Part shown: in pieces, positions 17,377 through 23,998 of the stretch
How positions within the stretch are numbered: the stretch's first letter is position 1
Layout: every line of letters starts with the position of its first letter
NCBI RefSeq assembly: GCF_013177735.1
Contig: NZ_WOEZ01000034.1
Span: 1 to 33,573, forward strand
Source: Paraburkholderia elongata
GTDB taxonomy: Bacteria > Pseudomonadota > Gammaproteobacteria > Burkholderiales > Burkholderiaceae
Reading direction: 5' to 3'
DNA length: 33,573 bases
The notes under the pieces: generated by a model
Told to the model about the DNA's origin: nothing
What the model saw: the letters and a program-made list of their open reading frames with translations, nothing else
The model's database searches: none
Position numbers and translations under genes: made by a program

Positions 17377-18192
17377 ATGGATCACTCTCACGCGTCGTTC
17401 GATGCCTATATGAAGTTTCTTGCCGGGCCATCCGCAGACGGTACGCCCGTGGTGCTGGAAACCGAACACGCCCTTTCGCTGCACTTCGATCTGCTGGCCA
17501 CGCAGAGTTTCATGTCCCGGCGTGACCCTGACAGGCTGGCGCTCGGCTACACCCGGACGATGATGGGCTTCCTGCTGCTGCAGCCGGCGCCCACCAGAAT
17601 TTCCATGATCGGTTTGGGCGGGGGATCGCTGGCCAAGTACTGCTACCGGCATCTTCCGGATACAAGGATAGTGGCCATCGAGATCGATCCTGCGGTGATC
17701 GCGTTGCGCGACACATTTCACATTCCGCCCGATGACGAGCGACTCGAAGTAATCTGCGCTGACGGGGCGGAATACGTCAAGAGCCACGATGCGCGCCCGG
17801 ACGTGATTCTGGTGGATGGTTTTCTGGCACACGGCATGCCCGCACAACTGGGCAACGCCGCCTTTTACTCGGCCTGCCATGCGCGGCTTGCCGACGGTGG
17901 TGTGCTGGTCGCCAATTTCGTCGACGAAGATCCTCATATTCCATACTACCTGGAAGAGGCGCGTTCAGTGTTCGGTAAATCGCTTTCCATTTTCATGGCC
18001 GAGGGCAGTTGCAACTACACGCTGTTTGCCTGGAAGGGCGTGCCGGGACTTCCCTCCCGGGATAAGCTCCTCGCGCGTGCAGGCGTCCTGGCCGCGACAC
18101 ATCCCCTGAACCTGCGCGGGGCCGCGCGCCGTTTGAAGCAAGGCGTGAGGCTCGCTTCGGACTGGGCATTCAGACAGAAGCTGACCGGCTGA
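17377..18192 (+). CDS. Spermidine-synthase-fold protein, paralogue 1
   Basis: 271 residues, ATG 17377; the ribosome binding site is weak. It is a class I SAM-fold enzyme of the spermidine synthase superfamily: glycine-rich loop I-G-L-G-G-G-S-L near 78-85, acidic E-I-D at 102-104 for the ribose, A-D-G-A-E-Y near 128, and L-V-D-G-F near 144, where polyamine synthases have a catalytic Asp region (D-S-S/T-D-P). The second acidic residue of that motif is not kept, so aminopropyl transfer is doubtful. A conserved G-Y-T-R-T-M-M-G-F precedes the SAM loop and is shared with paralogues 2 and 3. The C-terminal 40 residues are basic. No speD or polyamine genes lie nearby. True substrate unknown. Confidence 0.85.
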   Translation: MDHSHASFDAYMKFLAGPSADGTPVVLETEHALSLHFDLLATQSFMSRRDPDRLALGYTRTMMGFLLLQPAPTRISMIGLGGGSLAKYCYRHLPDTRIVAIEIDPAVIALRDTFHIPPDDERLEVICADGAEYVKSHDARPDVILVDGFLAHGMPAQLGNAAFYSACHARLADGGVLVANFVDEDPHIPYYLEEARSVFGKSLSIFMAEGSCNYTLFAWKGVPGLPSRDKLLARAGVLAATHPLNLRGAARRLKQGVRLASDWAFRQKLTG

Positions 18193-18304
18193 CGGACGCC
18201 TGATCTGTGCGACCGGAACGGAAGCGCCGCGTGACGCATCCACTAAAATGGAGGCACGCGCGACGGTCGATACAGACACCTCATGCAAGGGCTCCAGGAA
18301 GACA

Positions 18305-18360
18305 TGGCATTCAAGGTGCCGGGAACCGGGATGGGCAAGGCAGCATCACGTTGAATGCCA
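18305..18360. terminator. Inverted repeat between convergent genes
   Basis: TGGCATTCAA (18305-18314) and TTGAATGCCA (18351-18360) are perfect 10-bp arms 36 bases apart, between the stops of the plus-strand gene ending at 18192 and the minus-strand gene ending at 18364. The position suits a bidirectional terminator, but the loop is long and no T run follows, so this is tentative. Confidence 0.3.
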
Positions 18361-18363
18361 GGG

Positions 18364-18735
18364 CTATGCCGCACCGCCGCTAATGCCCCTGCTCAGGGTC
18401 GCCACGCATCGGGCGTAGACGACGATCACCCGCGGTGATGTGAAGTTGATCTGCATGTCGCGGGTGAAGAACCAGGATCCGTCCAGTTGGACGCGCACGA
18501 TGTCGCCGGCCTTCACGAGTTGCTGCGCGAGATCCGTGGCCATTCGACTCAATTCAACCCGCGGGCGCCAGTCGGCATGATGATCGTGGCGACGCAGCCA
18601 GATCCTCGTGCTCTCAACAAGATGATCGGGCTGTAGCCACGCTCCGGTGGTGCGAAAGGCAAATATCTCGGATAACGTGAGAAAGCACAGCAACTCTGCG
18701 TTCGTCTCAAGTCGGTGCATCCTGCGACCTGTCAT
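18364..18735 (-). CDS. Unknown protein (about 123 aa)
   Basis: The frame is open to 18948, but the upstream part is Arg/Pro/Ala-rich and overlaps the RHH gene, so I start at ATG 18735 (M-T-G-R-R-M-H-R-L); ATG 18720 is equally possible. The core contains L-C-F-L-T-L-S-E-I-F-A-F, W-R-P-R-V-E-L-S-R-M and G-D-I-V-R-V-Q-L-D-G-S-W-F-F. It is a soluble mixed protein with no motif I know. The ribosome binding site is poor. It lies downstream of the RHH regulator on the same strand and may share its transcript. Confidence 0.5.
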   Translation of the reverse strand: MTGRRMHRLETNAELLCFLTLSEIFAFRTTGAWLQPDHLVESTRIWLRRHDHHADWRPRVELSRMATDLAQQLVKAGDIVRVQLDGSWFFTRDMQINFTSPRVIVVYARCVATLSRGISGGAA

Positions 18736-18886
18736 ATCGTTGCGGCCCCGACGGCCGTACATCGTCGCGTTCGCACATCGTGCAATTCCGGTATGCGCTG
18801 AAGCAGCGCTGCCACAGGAGACCTGTGGCGCCGTAGAGCCCCAGATCCTGCGCGGGATTACATCGCTGATCTGGCGCGGGCGTACC

Positions 18887-19084
18887 TCAGGCGGTTTTTC
18901 GGCGCGGACGCGCGCCAATTGCGCTTTTGGTCCGGTAGCTGACGCCATGCTGATCGAGGTAGTCGCGGATCAATTGCCGCACTACCTGTGAGGGCGTCAG
19001 GTCCTGCGCCGCGCACAGCTTTTCGAACGCTTCCTTCTTCACAGGATCGATCAGAATCGTGAGTCGAGCGCTTTTCGTTTCCAT
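18887..19084 (-). CDS. Ribbon-helix-helix DNA-binding protein
   Basis: 65 residues from ATG 19084. It begins M-E-T-K-S-A-R-L-T-I-L-I-D-P, a beta strand that would enter the DNA major groove. Helix 1 follows (K-K-E-A-F-E-K-L-C), then D-L-T-P-S-Q-V-V-R-Q-L-I-R-D-Y-L, the typical second helix of CopG/Arc-type proteins. The tail is basic (R-P-R-R-K-T-A). Such proteins act as dimers on short palindromes and often repress their own gene; an AT-rich promoter lies just upstream. It is a candidate, though not the only one, for the factor binding the four palindromes in this window. It has no antitoxin-like toxin partner that I can identify. Confidence 0.8.
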   Translation of the reverse strand: METKSARLTILIDPVKKEAFEKLCAAQDLTPSQVVRQLIRDYLDQHGVSYRTKSAIGARPRRKTA

Positions 19085-19100
19085 GACGGGGGCGAAGTCC

Positions 19101-19144
19101 AATTATGTTAATTAAATTATAATACATCGTGTGGCCCGAGTCAT
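19101..19144 (-). promoter_or_regulatory. Promoter of the RHH gene
   Basis: On the minus strand TATAAT (19116-19121) is a perfect -10, with ATGACT (19139-19144) at 17-base spacing as a 4-of-6 match to the -35. TTAATTAA and ATTAT/ATAAT arms overlap the -10 as an AT-rich imperfect palindrome, a likely self-repression site. It is unlike the TGATAAY-N3 element. Confidence 0.55.
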
Positions 19145-19254
19145 CTTCGTGGCGCCAGAATCACACGGTGGCCGGCGATTCCCCCATGCGCCGCCGATGA
19201 CCAGCCATTCAACGGCTGGAAAGCCAACAGCGTACAACGCGCGGCGACGGTGCG

Positions 19255-19482
19255 CTAAATCTCCGCCCTGGCACGCAGAAAATCCTGTCCAGCCCGGGTA
19301 ATCGACACACCGCCTCGCCCATTCGCGGGGACGGATACCAACCCGGCGCTACGCAGTTCCTGAGCGACCGACCAGTTTAATGTGGGCGCATCGCGGCCGT
19401 ATCGCTGCTGGGCCAGACGCTCAAGCGCCCAGACGGCTGCATGGGTCAAGGTATTGCTGTCGTTGTCGCTTCCCGCTGTCAT
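19255..19482 (-). CDS. Small unknown protein (75 aa), last gene of unit 2
   Basis: ATG 19482 with GAGGAT at good spacing. The pattern is two helices (H-A-A-V-W-A-L-E-R-L-A-Q-Q and V-A-Q-E-L-R-S-A-G-L-V) followed by a beta-hairpin-like G-R-G-G-V-S-I-T-R-A-G-Q-D-F-L. This resembles a small winged-helix domain, in which A-G-L-V and T-x-x-G-x-x-F-L are common. DNA binding is only a suggestion. It lies 80 bases after paralogue 2 on the same strand. Confidence 0.6.
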   Translation of the reverse strand: MTAGSDNDSNTLTHAAVWALERLAQQRYGRDAPTLNWSVAQELRSAGLVSVPANGRGGVSITRAGQDFLRARAEI

Positions 19483-19562
19483 CTTCTATCCTCGAGAATG
19501 CGCCTGTTCAAACAGGTCGCGAACGTGCAGAGGTACTATGCATCCGCGACAGACGCATCCGC

Positions 19563-20330
19563 TCAGCACGTTTGTTCATATCGATGCCAGTTAAATTTCC
19601 TGCCGTACTCGATGCGCGTGGCCGTCGCATGGAGATTCACCGCATGTGTGGGTCCGAGTGCGCGCGCCCGGTCGAGCATCGTTGCGAAGGACGGAAGCTC
19701 ATCCGCTCCTTTCCACGCAAAAACAGTGACGTTGTGTTCACTGCCTTCGGACGGCGCCAGCGTCACCGCGTTCGCGAAGACTTCCCTGAGCGAGCGCAGG
19801 TAGCGATGGAAATCCGGTTCGTCGGTCACAAGATTGGCCACCAGGACGCCGTCATCGCTCAACCTGCGGCGACAGGCTTCATAGAACGCCCTGCTACCCA
19901 GTTCTGCGGGCAAACCATCGGCATTGAAACCATCGACCAGCAGCACGTCCGGCCGATGATCCGGAGCCGTGACGTACTGCGCCCCGTCGGCGCAAACCAC
20001 CCTGAAGCGCTCACTGTCACGCGGCACATGGAACCGGTCTCGCAGCGCGATCACCTGGGGGTCGATTTCGACGACGGCAATCACGGTGTCGGGCAAGTGG
20101 CGATAGCAGTATTTCGCCAGCGAGCCGCCACCCAGACCGATCATCGAAATGCGGCGCGGGAATGGCTGGAACAGCAGGAAGCCCATCATGGTGCGCGTAT
20201 AGCCCAGCGCAAGGGCGTACGGATCGCGTCGCAACATGGTGCTTTGCACCCCGCGCGCATCAAAGTACAGTGAAACGACCTGTTCATTCTCTATGACCAC
20301 CGGCCTGTTCGCTTTCCTCTTTCTTTTCAT
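19563..20330 (-). CDS. Spermidine-synthase-fold protein, paralogue 2
   Basis: 255 residues from ATG 20330 (M-K-R-K-R-K-A-N-R-P); the frame runs on to 20444, where only a TTG is available and the gene would overlap its neighbour. Close to paralogue 1 over its core: G-Y-T-R-T-M-M-G-F, M-I-G-L-G-G-G-S-L-A-K-Y-C-Y-R-H, V-E-I-D-P-Q-V-I-A-L-R-D, A-D-G-A-Q-Y-V and L-L-V-D-G-F. The N-terminal 25 residues and the C-terminal 60 differ. As in paralogue 1, the polyamine-synthase acidic pair is incomplete. It lies third in the minus-strand unit 21190-19255, after the HPr-like gene. Confidence 0.85.
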   Translation of the reverse strand: MKRKRKANRPVVIENEQVVSLYFDARGVQSTMLRRDPYALALGYTRTMMGFLLFQPFPRRISMIGLGGGSLAKYCYRHLPDTVIAVVEIDPQVIALRDRFHVPRDSERFRVVCADGAQYVTAPDHRPDVLLVDGFNADGLPAELGSRAFYEACRRRLSDDGVLVANLVTDEPDFHRYLRSLREVFANAVTLAPSEGSEHNVTVFAWKGADELPSFATMLDRARALGPTHAVNLHATATRIEYGRKFNWHRYEQTC

Positions 20331-20368
20331 GTGCGTGGTCAAAAGATTCCGATGCAGGGGCAATCGGC

Positions 20369-20385
20369 GGGCGTGGGCCACGCCC
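20369..20385 (-). repeat. GC-rich hairpin between the HPr-like gene and paralogue 2
   Basis: GGGCGTGG and CCACGCCC form an 8-bp stem around a single base. It lies 15 bases past the stop of the HPr-like gene and 38 bases before the next start. No T run follows, so it more likely sets relative mRNA levels within the operon than ends transcription. Confidence 0.45.
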
Positions 20386-20400
20386 CCTTGCAGCGGTCCG

Positions 20401-20664
20401 TCAAGAGGATTCCTGCGTATGCAGCATGGCCGAGAGCGATTCAAGCGCTGCGGTCTCGTCAGGACCAGTTGCCAGGATGTGCAACTGCGTGCCTGGCTTT
20501 GCCCGCAGGGACATCACCGACATGACATCCTTGGCATTGACGGACCGGCCGTTCGCCATGCAGATGATGTCGCTCGCGAACCGGGATGTGTGAACGGCAA
20601 GCCTCGCTGACCCGTGTCCGTTCAAACCCCACGGGTCGCCTACCTGAACCAATGCCTCGACCAA
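20401..20664 (-). CDS. HPr-like protein with Asn15 and Asp46
   Basis: 87 residues from TTG 20664, with TTG 20652 as an alternative. AGGGGAGAGG lies directly before 20664, tight for that codon and somewhat far for the other. The fold is HPr: G-L near 13, then F-A-S-D-I, N-G-R-S-V-N-A-K, V-M-S-V-M, a G-T-Q-L strand and G-P-D-E-T-A-A-L-E-S-L at the end. Counting from 20664, residue 15, the phosphoryl-carrying His in PTS HPr (G-L-H-A-R-P-A), is Asn, and Arg17 is His. Residue 46, the regulatory Ser of HPr kinase systems, is Asp. It therefore cannot carry PTS phosphate in the usual way and may permanently resemble P-Ser-HPr. No PTS enzymes lie nearby. It is second in the unit, between the unknown protein at 20717-21190 and paralogue 2. 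Confidence 0.8.
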   Translation of the reverse strand: MVEALVQVGDPWGLNGHGSARLAVHTSRFASDIICMANGRSVNAKDVMSVMSLRAKPGTQLHILATGPDETAALESLSAMLHTQESS

Positions 20665-20716
20665 TCCTCTCCCCTATGCATAAACCGTAACTCAAGCCCG
20701 CACCCACCGGGCGCGC

Positions 20717-21190
20717 TCAGTGCATCAAACCTGCCATGACCCGGGCAAAGAAAGCCCGCAGCAGCGGGTCCCACTTTTCATTCCCCAAAGCGATTTCGGC
20801 CGTGTCGAGGCGCCTCATTTCCCGATCGAGGTAGACGGCGCGAAGCGACCTTGGGTGTGGCGGCCCGACAAAAAACTGGCCATCGTCGTCCAGAAGCAGA
20901 AATGGCTTCTGCCTGTAGCGAGCCCCGAGCAGCGAGGTCGCATCCAGGACATGGCGGGCGGATTCCTTCTGATAAACAAAAATGACGTTGACCCCGCATT
21001 CTTCCAGGCGGTCGCAGAAATCCGAAAAACGGTAAAGCATCTGGAATCCGCGCTCACCCGTCCTGCCCACGCCGACGACAATCAGTCCGCGACGACCCAT
21101 CACGTCCCGCAGATACAGGTGCGTGTAGTCGTGGGACAGCAGCGGAACACTTGCATCAATCACGTCGACCTCCCTGCCGCGCGCAGGCAT
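20717..21190 (-). CDS. Unknown protein (157 aa), perhaps thioredoxin-fold without active cysteines
   Basis: ATG 21190 preceded by GAGG. The order G-L-I-V-V-G-V-G-R-T-G, a helix F-C-D-R-L-E-E-C-G, then V-N-V-I-F-V-Y-Q-K-E and later K-P-F-L-L-L-D-D-D-G-Q-F is what peroxiredoxin-like proteins show: strand, helix, strand, and a late dipeptide-turn strand. However, the C-x-x-C or peroxidatic Cys site is missing after the first strand. This is a fold guess. It is first in the minus-strand unit with a well-formed promoter and palindrome copy 3 upstream. Confidence 0.6.
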   Translation of the reverse strand: MPARGREVDVIDASVPLLSHDYTHLYLRDVMGRRGLIVVGVGRTGERGFQMLYRFSDFCDRLEECGVNVIFVYQKESARHVLDATSLLGARYRQKPFLLLDDDGQFFVGPPHPRSLRAVYLDREMRRLDTAEIALGNEKWDPLLRAFFARVMAGLMH

Positions 21191-21253
21191 ACACCTCGTT
21201 TCGCGCAAGCCCGGCCTGCAACGTGACCAACAAAATTCCTGCCCAAGCCTGCT

Positions 21254-21281
21254 ATATTATTAGCATTTCAGGATAAGTCAA
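21254..21281 (-). promoter_or_regulatory. Sigma-70 promoter of unit 2
   Basis: On the minus strand TTGACT (21276-21281) and TAATAT (21254-21259) are separated by 16 bases, 64 bases before the start codon at 21190. The palindrome copy 3 abuts the -35 on its upstream side (about -38 to -55), a position more typical of an activator than a repressor. Confidence 0.65.
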
Positions 21282-21298
21282 TGATAATTGCATTATCA
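21282..21298 (-). promoter_or_regulatory. Palindromic operator copy 3 (unit 2)
   Basis: Read on the minus strand: TGATAAT-GCA-ATTATCA, then TTGACT. Perfect 7-base arms, with a spacer that differs from copies 1 and 2, so arm identity is not just recent duplication. It is 91 bases before ATG 21190. No gene diverges from it on the plus strand within 1 kb. Confidence 0.75.
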
Positions 21299-21523
21299 TG
21301 ATTTTGGAGTACCTGTTCCGAAGAACGGGCCAGGCTGTTCGCCGGTTCTTCGATGCACACGCACGTGCGCATCGAGAGCGTTCCCGCATCGAGGTTCGAC
21401 GTGGCTCCTGAACGAACGGCGGCACCCTGCACTGCTGGGATCGGGGAACGGCGGCCACCGCGAAGGTGCAGTTGACGCAGCTGGCACCAACCCGGAACCA
21501 GTCTCGCGGCCTGTGCCCGGCGC

Positions 21524-22285
21524 CTAACGGTCGAGTCGATAGACCTTCGCGCGCAGGTCGTCAACCAGTGGCACGATGGCCAGCACAATCAGCACGGCCG
21601 CAAGCGGTACCGTCGAGGCGTAGCCGATGTGCTTGAATCCCATCGCACCGGTAAAACCACCGACGACGAACATGGCCAGCATCGTCCCGTGCACTTTCAG
21701 CCTCGCCCGATTCGCCAGTACGAAGGGTGCGCCGGAGTCGGTCCTCGCGGAATTCCAGTAAAAGAGCTTGCCCAGTTCGATGCCGATGTCCGTCACGATT
21801 CCGGTCATGTGGGTGGTACGGATTTCTGCACCGGACAGTTTGGTGATCATCGCGTTCTGCAGACCCATGATGAAGCACAGGAGCATAACCGTCGCTGGTA
21901 CGAACAGGGTCTCCCACAGCGCCAGATGGCTACCGAGCAGCCCGAAACAGAGAAGCAGGACAGCCTCGATCAGCAACGGCGACGCGTACTGGCTGTGGAG
22001 GCGCCGGCGTCGCCCCCAGTTGACGAGCACGGCGGAACAGGCGGCGCCCAGCAGGAACGAGATCAGCGATCCGGCGCCCGCCAGAACCAGTGAGAGGTCG
22101 CCCAGCGCCGCCTGGTCGGCAATCGAGGACACTACGCCGCTCATATGGGACGTGTACTGCTTCACCGCCAGGAAGCCGCCGGCGTTAGTAGCGCCAGCCA
22201 CGAACGCAAGCGAGAAACCAAGCTGCCTGTTGGCCTCGGTGCTGCGATCCCTTCCCGTCAGGGTCCGGAAATAGTGTGCTGGCAT
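21524..22285 (-). CDS. DUF1275 (YoaK-like) membrane protein
   Basis: 253 residues from ATG 22285; the frame extends to 22450, but that part is Cys/Arg-rich and unlike the family. Six or so hydrophobic segments are visible. Family marks are present: A-G-x-T-N-A-G-G-F-L-A-V near 35, T-S-H-M-S-G-V near 47, G-L-Q-N-A-M-I near 150 and R-T-T-H-M-T-G-I-V-T-D near 163. Inner-membrane protein of unknown transport or signalling role, common in proteobacteria. It is divergent from the CZB/Ehr unit across palindrome copy 4. Confidence 0.9.
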   Translation of the reverse strand: MPAHYFRTLTGRDRSTEANRQLGFSLAFVAGATNAGGFLAVKQYTSHMSGVVSSIADQAALGDLSLVLAGAGSLISFLLGAACSAVLVNWGRRRRLHSQYASPLLIEAVLLLCFGLLGSHLALWETLFVPATVMLLCFIMGLQNAMITKLSGAEIRTTHMTGIVTDIGIELGKLFYWNSARTDSGAPFVLANRARLKVHGTMLAMFVVGGFTGAMGFKHIGYASTVPLAAVLIVLAIVPLVDDLRAKVYRLDR

Positions 22286-22481
22286 CAGGTATTGACTCGT
22301 GTGTTCGCGGGTCCCAACCGCGCTTCGGCGCAGGCAAGGACCGGTGCAGCAAGCTGGCTGCCTGAAATTCCACGCGCAGGATGAACGCCCGCATTCCCGA
22401 TGCCCCGAACGAACACGACACGTACTCCGCGCCTGTCGACGGGTCATCACGTGTGGAACCGGATCAATAAAGCTGCTAGGA

Positions 22482-22498
22482 TGATAACGTAATTATCA
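22482..22498 (+). promoter_or_regulatory. Palindromic operator copy 4 (CZB/Ehr unit)
   Basis: TGATAAC-GTA-ATTATCA, one mismatch in the arms, then TCAACT. It lies 184 bases before the CZB gene at 22683 and 196 bases before the divergent DUF1275 start. Same element as the other three copies. Confidence 0.75.
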
Positions 22499-22528
22499 TC
22501 AACTGGTAACTTGATGTCGCTGACGAAA

Positions 22529-22547
22529 GCTCCCCTCCCAGGGGAGC
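22529..22547 (+). repeat. Hairpin in the leader of the CZB/Ehr unit
   Basis: GCTCCCCT, loop CCC, AGGGGAGC: a perfect 8-bp stem 30 bases after palindrome copy 4 and 135 bases before the first start codon. It would be part of the 5' untranslated RNA. It could stabilise the long mRNA or bind a factor. No T run follows, so it is not a simple attenuator. Confidence 0.5.
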
Positions 22548-22682
22548 AACGCGCAGTGATGCTGCAGTCGCATACACGTCGGCAGCGACGCAGGGATGAC
22601 GCGGTTCGTGGTAGCGGGGGGACAAAGCCAGGCAACCTGCAGAATGGCGGCCGCCTGGCGCGCCGCATTAAGGAGAAGTGCC

Positions 22683-23072
22683 ATGCCGTTTGACAACACG
22701 CTTGAAGAGCATCGGTTAACTGGCGTCGCGTTGCGTAACGGGATGCTCGGGGGGATGCACGAGCGCGTGGGACTCGTCACATCCGCGTTCGCCAACGAAC
22801 GTTGCTGCGCGCTCGGACGCTGGATTCATGAAGATGGCGTGCGGTGGGAGGACGCTCCCGAGCTTCAGCAACTGAAGCTGGCGCACGCGAGCTTCCATAC
22901 CATCGCGCTGGTGATCGCCATATCCATCACGCAAGGGCGTCTCGCTGAAGCAGCCGTCATGCTCGAACCGGACGCCCTGTTCGAAAACGCGGCGCGTATG
23001 CTCGCTCATGCAGTGTCGCGTTTCGAAAATCGCCTGGTAACCGGGGCGGCACCGCACGGACGGATACATTAA
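22683..23072 (+). CDS. Stand-alone CZB (chemoreceptor zinc-binding) domain protein
   Basis: 129 residues, ATG 22683 after AAGGAGAAG. The CZB pattern is complete: His10 in the first helix, C-A-L-G-R-W with Cys42, and H-A-S-F-H with His68 and His72. In the family these 3 His and 1 Cys hold one zinc and sense hypochlorite or zinc. CZB domains normally sit at the end of chemoreceptors or diguanylate cyclases; here there is nothing else but a C-terminal helix pair. It heads a unit with paralogue 3 and hyfBCEFGI. It may sense redox or zinc state for this unit, an inference from context. Confidence 0.8.
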   Translation: MPFDNTLEEHRLTGVALRNGMLGGMHERVGLVTSAFANERCCALGRWIHEDGVRWEDAPELQQLKLAHASFHTIALVIAISITQGRLAEAAVMLEPDALFENAARMLAHAVSRFENRLVTGAAPHGRIH

Positions 23073-23141
23073 GGCTACCGCGACTCATCGGTCGCTGCGC
23101 GACTCCAGCTAACGGTAACTGATCTGCAACTTCAGGAAAAC

Positions 23142-23978
23142 ATGGGATTGTCAGCCGATCACAACAATCAGCTCAGGCATGCTCTCGCGGAGCATTGGGG
23201 GAAGACCTTTGGCAAACCCGTAGTACGCGAGGGATTGCGCACGCGGTCGCTGTGTTTCGACGCTTTCGGCATACAAAGCTCGATGCGCAAGAGTGCGCCG
23301 CTCGAGCTCGATCTGTCGTACACGCGGGCCATGATGTCCTTCCAGCTCTTTCGCCCTGATCCCCGGGACATCCTGATCGTGGGTCTGGGCGGAGGATCGC
23401 TGTCCAAATACTGCTTTCACAAATTCCCATCTACCCGCGTGACCACCGTCGAAATCGACGGGAGAGTGATCGCGTTACGCGAATGGTTTGCCATTCCGCC
23501 TGAATCGGAGCGATTCCGGATCGTGCACGCCGACGCAGCGGAGTATCTCTCGGACAGGATTGGCGTCGCGGATGTGATCCTGCTCGACGGCTTCGACGCA
23601 TTCGGCCTGCCCGCCAGCCTGTCGAGCCAGTCCTTCTACGACGCCTGTCATACCGCGCTGCGCAGCGAAGGGGTGCTGGTGGCCAACCTGCTGAACAACG
23701 ATCCGCGGCTCGCTACCCACCTCGACCGGCTACGTCGCGCGTGCGATGGAAAGCTGTTTCGCACCATGGCGCGAGGCGAAGGCAACACCATTGCCATCGG
23801 CATCAAGCAGGAGACCGTCCCGGGATGGCTCGACCTCTATGCCCGCGCTGAAGCCATCACGAAATCGATGGGGCTCGACCTGTATCGGTATGTCAAAAAA
23901 ATGGAACGTCACCACCGGACAGAGCCCGTTCCGGGATGCCCTTCGTCCAACACACTGACCGTCGAACAGGACGTCTGA
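23142..23978 (+). CDS. Spermidine-synthase-fold protein, paralogue 3
   Basis: 278 residues, ATG 23142 with CAGGAAA before it. It shares with paralogues 1 and 2 the blocks S-Y-T-R-A-M-M-S-F, V-G-L-G-G-G-S-L-S-K-Y-C, V-E-I-D-x-R-V-I-A-L-R, A-D-A-A-E-Y and L-L-D-G-F-D-A-F-G-L-P. It is the most diverged of the three, with a distinct N-terminus and a longer Ser/Thr-rich tail. The D-G-F-D keeps two acidic residues, so it is nearest to the polyamine-synthase pattern. It ends 20 bases before hyfB and is certainly in the same operon. That suggests a role coupled to the Ehr complex, but none is known. Confidence 0.85.
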   Translation: MGLSADHNNQLRHALAEHWGKTFGKPVVREGLRTRSLCFDAFGIQSSMRKSAPLELDLSYTRAMMSFQLFRPDPRDILIVGLGGGSLSKYCFHKFPSTRVTTVEIDGRVIALREWFAIPPESERFRIVHADAAEYLSDRIGVADVILLDGFDAFGLPASLSSQSFYDACHTALRSEGVLVANLLNNDPRLATHLDRLRRACDGKLFRTMARGEGNTIAIGIKQETVPGWLDLYARAEAITKSMGLDLYRYVKKMERHHRTEPVPGCPSSNTLTVEQDV

Positions 23979-23998
23979 CGGCACCGGAGACAACGCCG

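Noticed and set aside
17377..23978. Genuine spermidine synthases
   Set aside because: The fold fits, but the acidic pair for aminopropyl transfer is incomplete in two paralogues and no polyamine genes are near.
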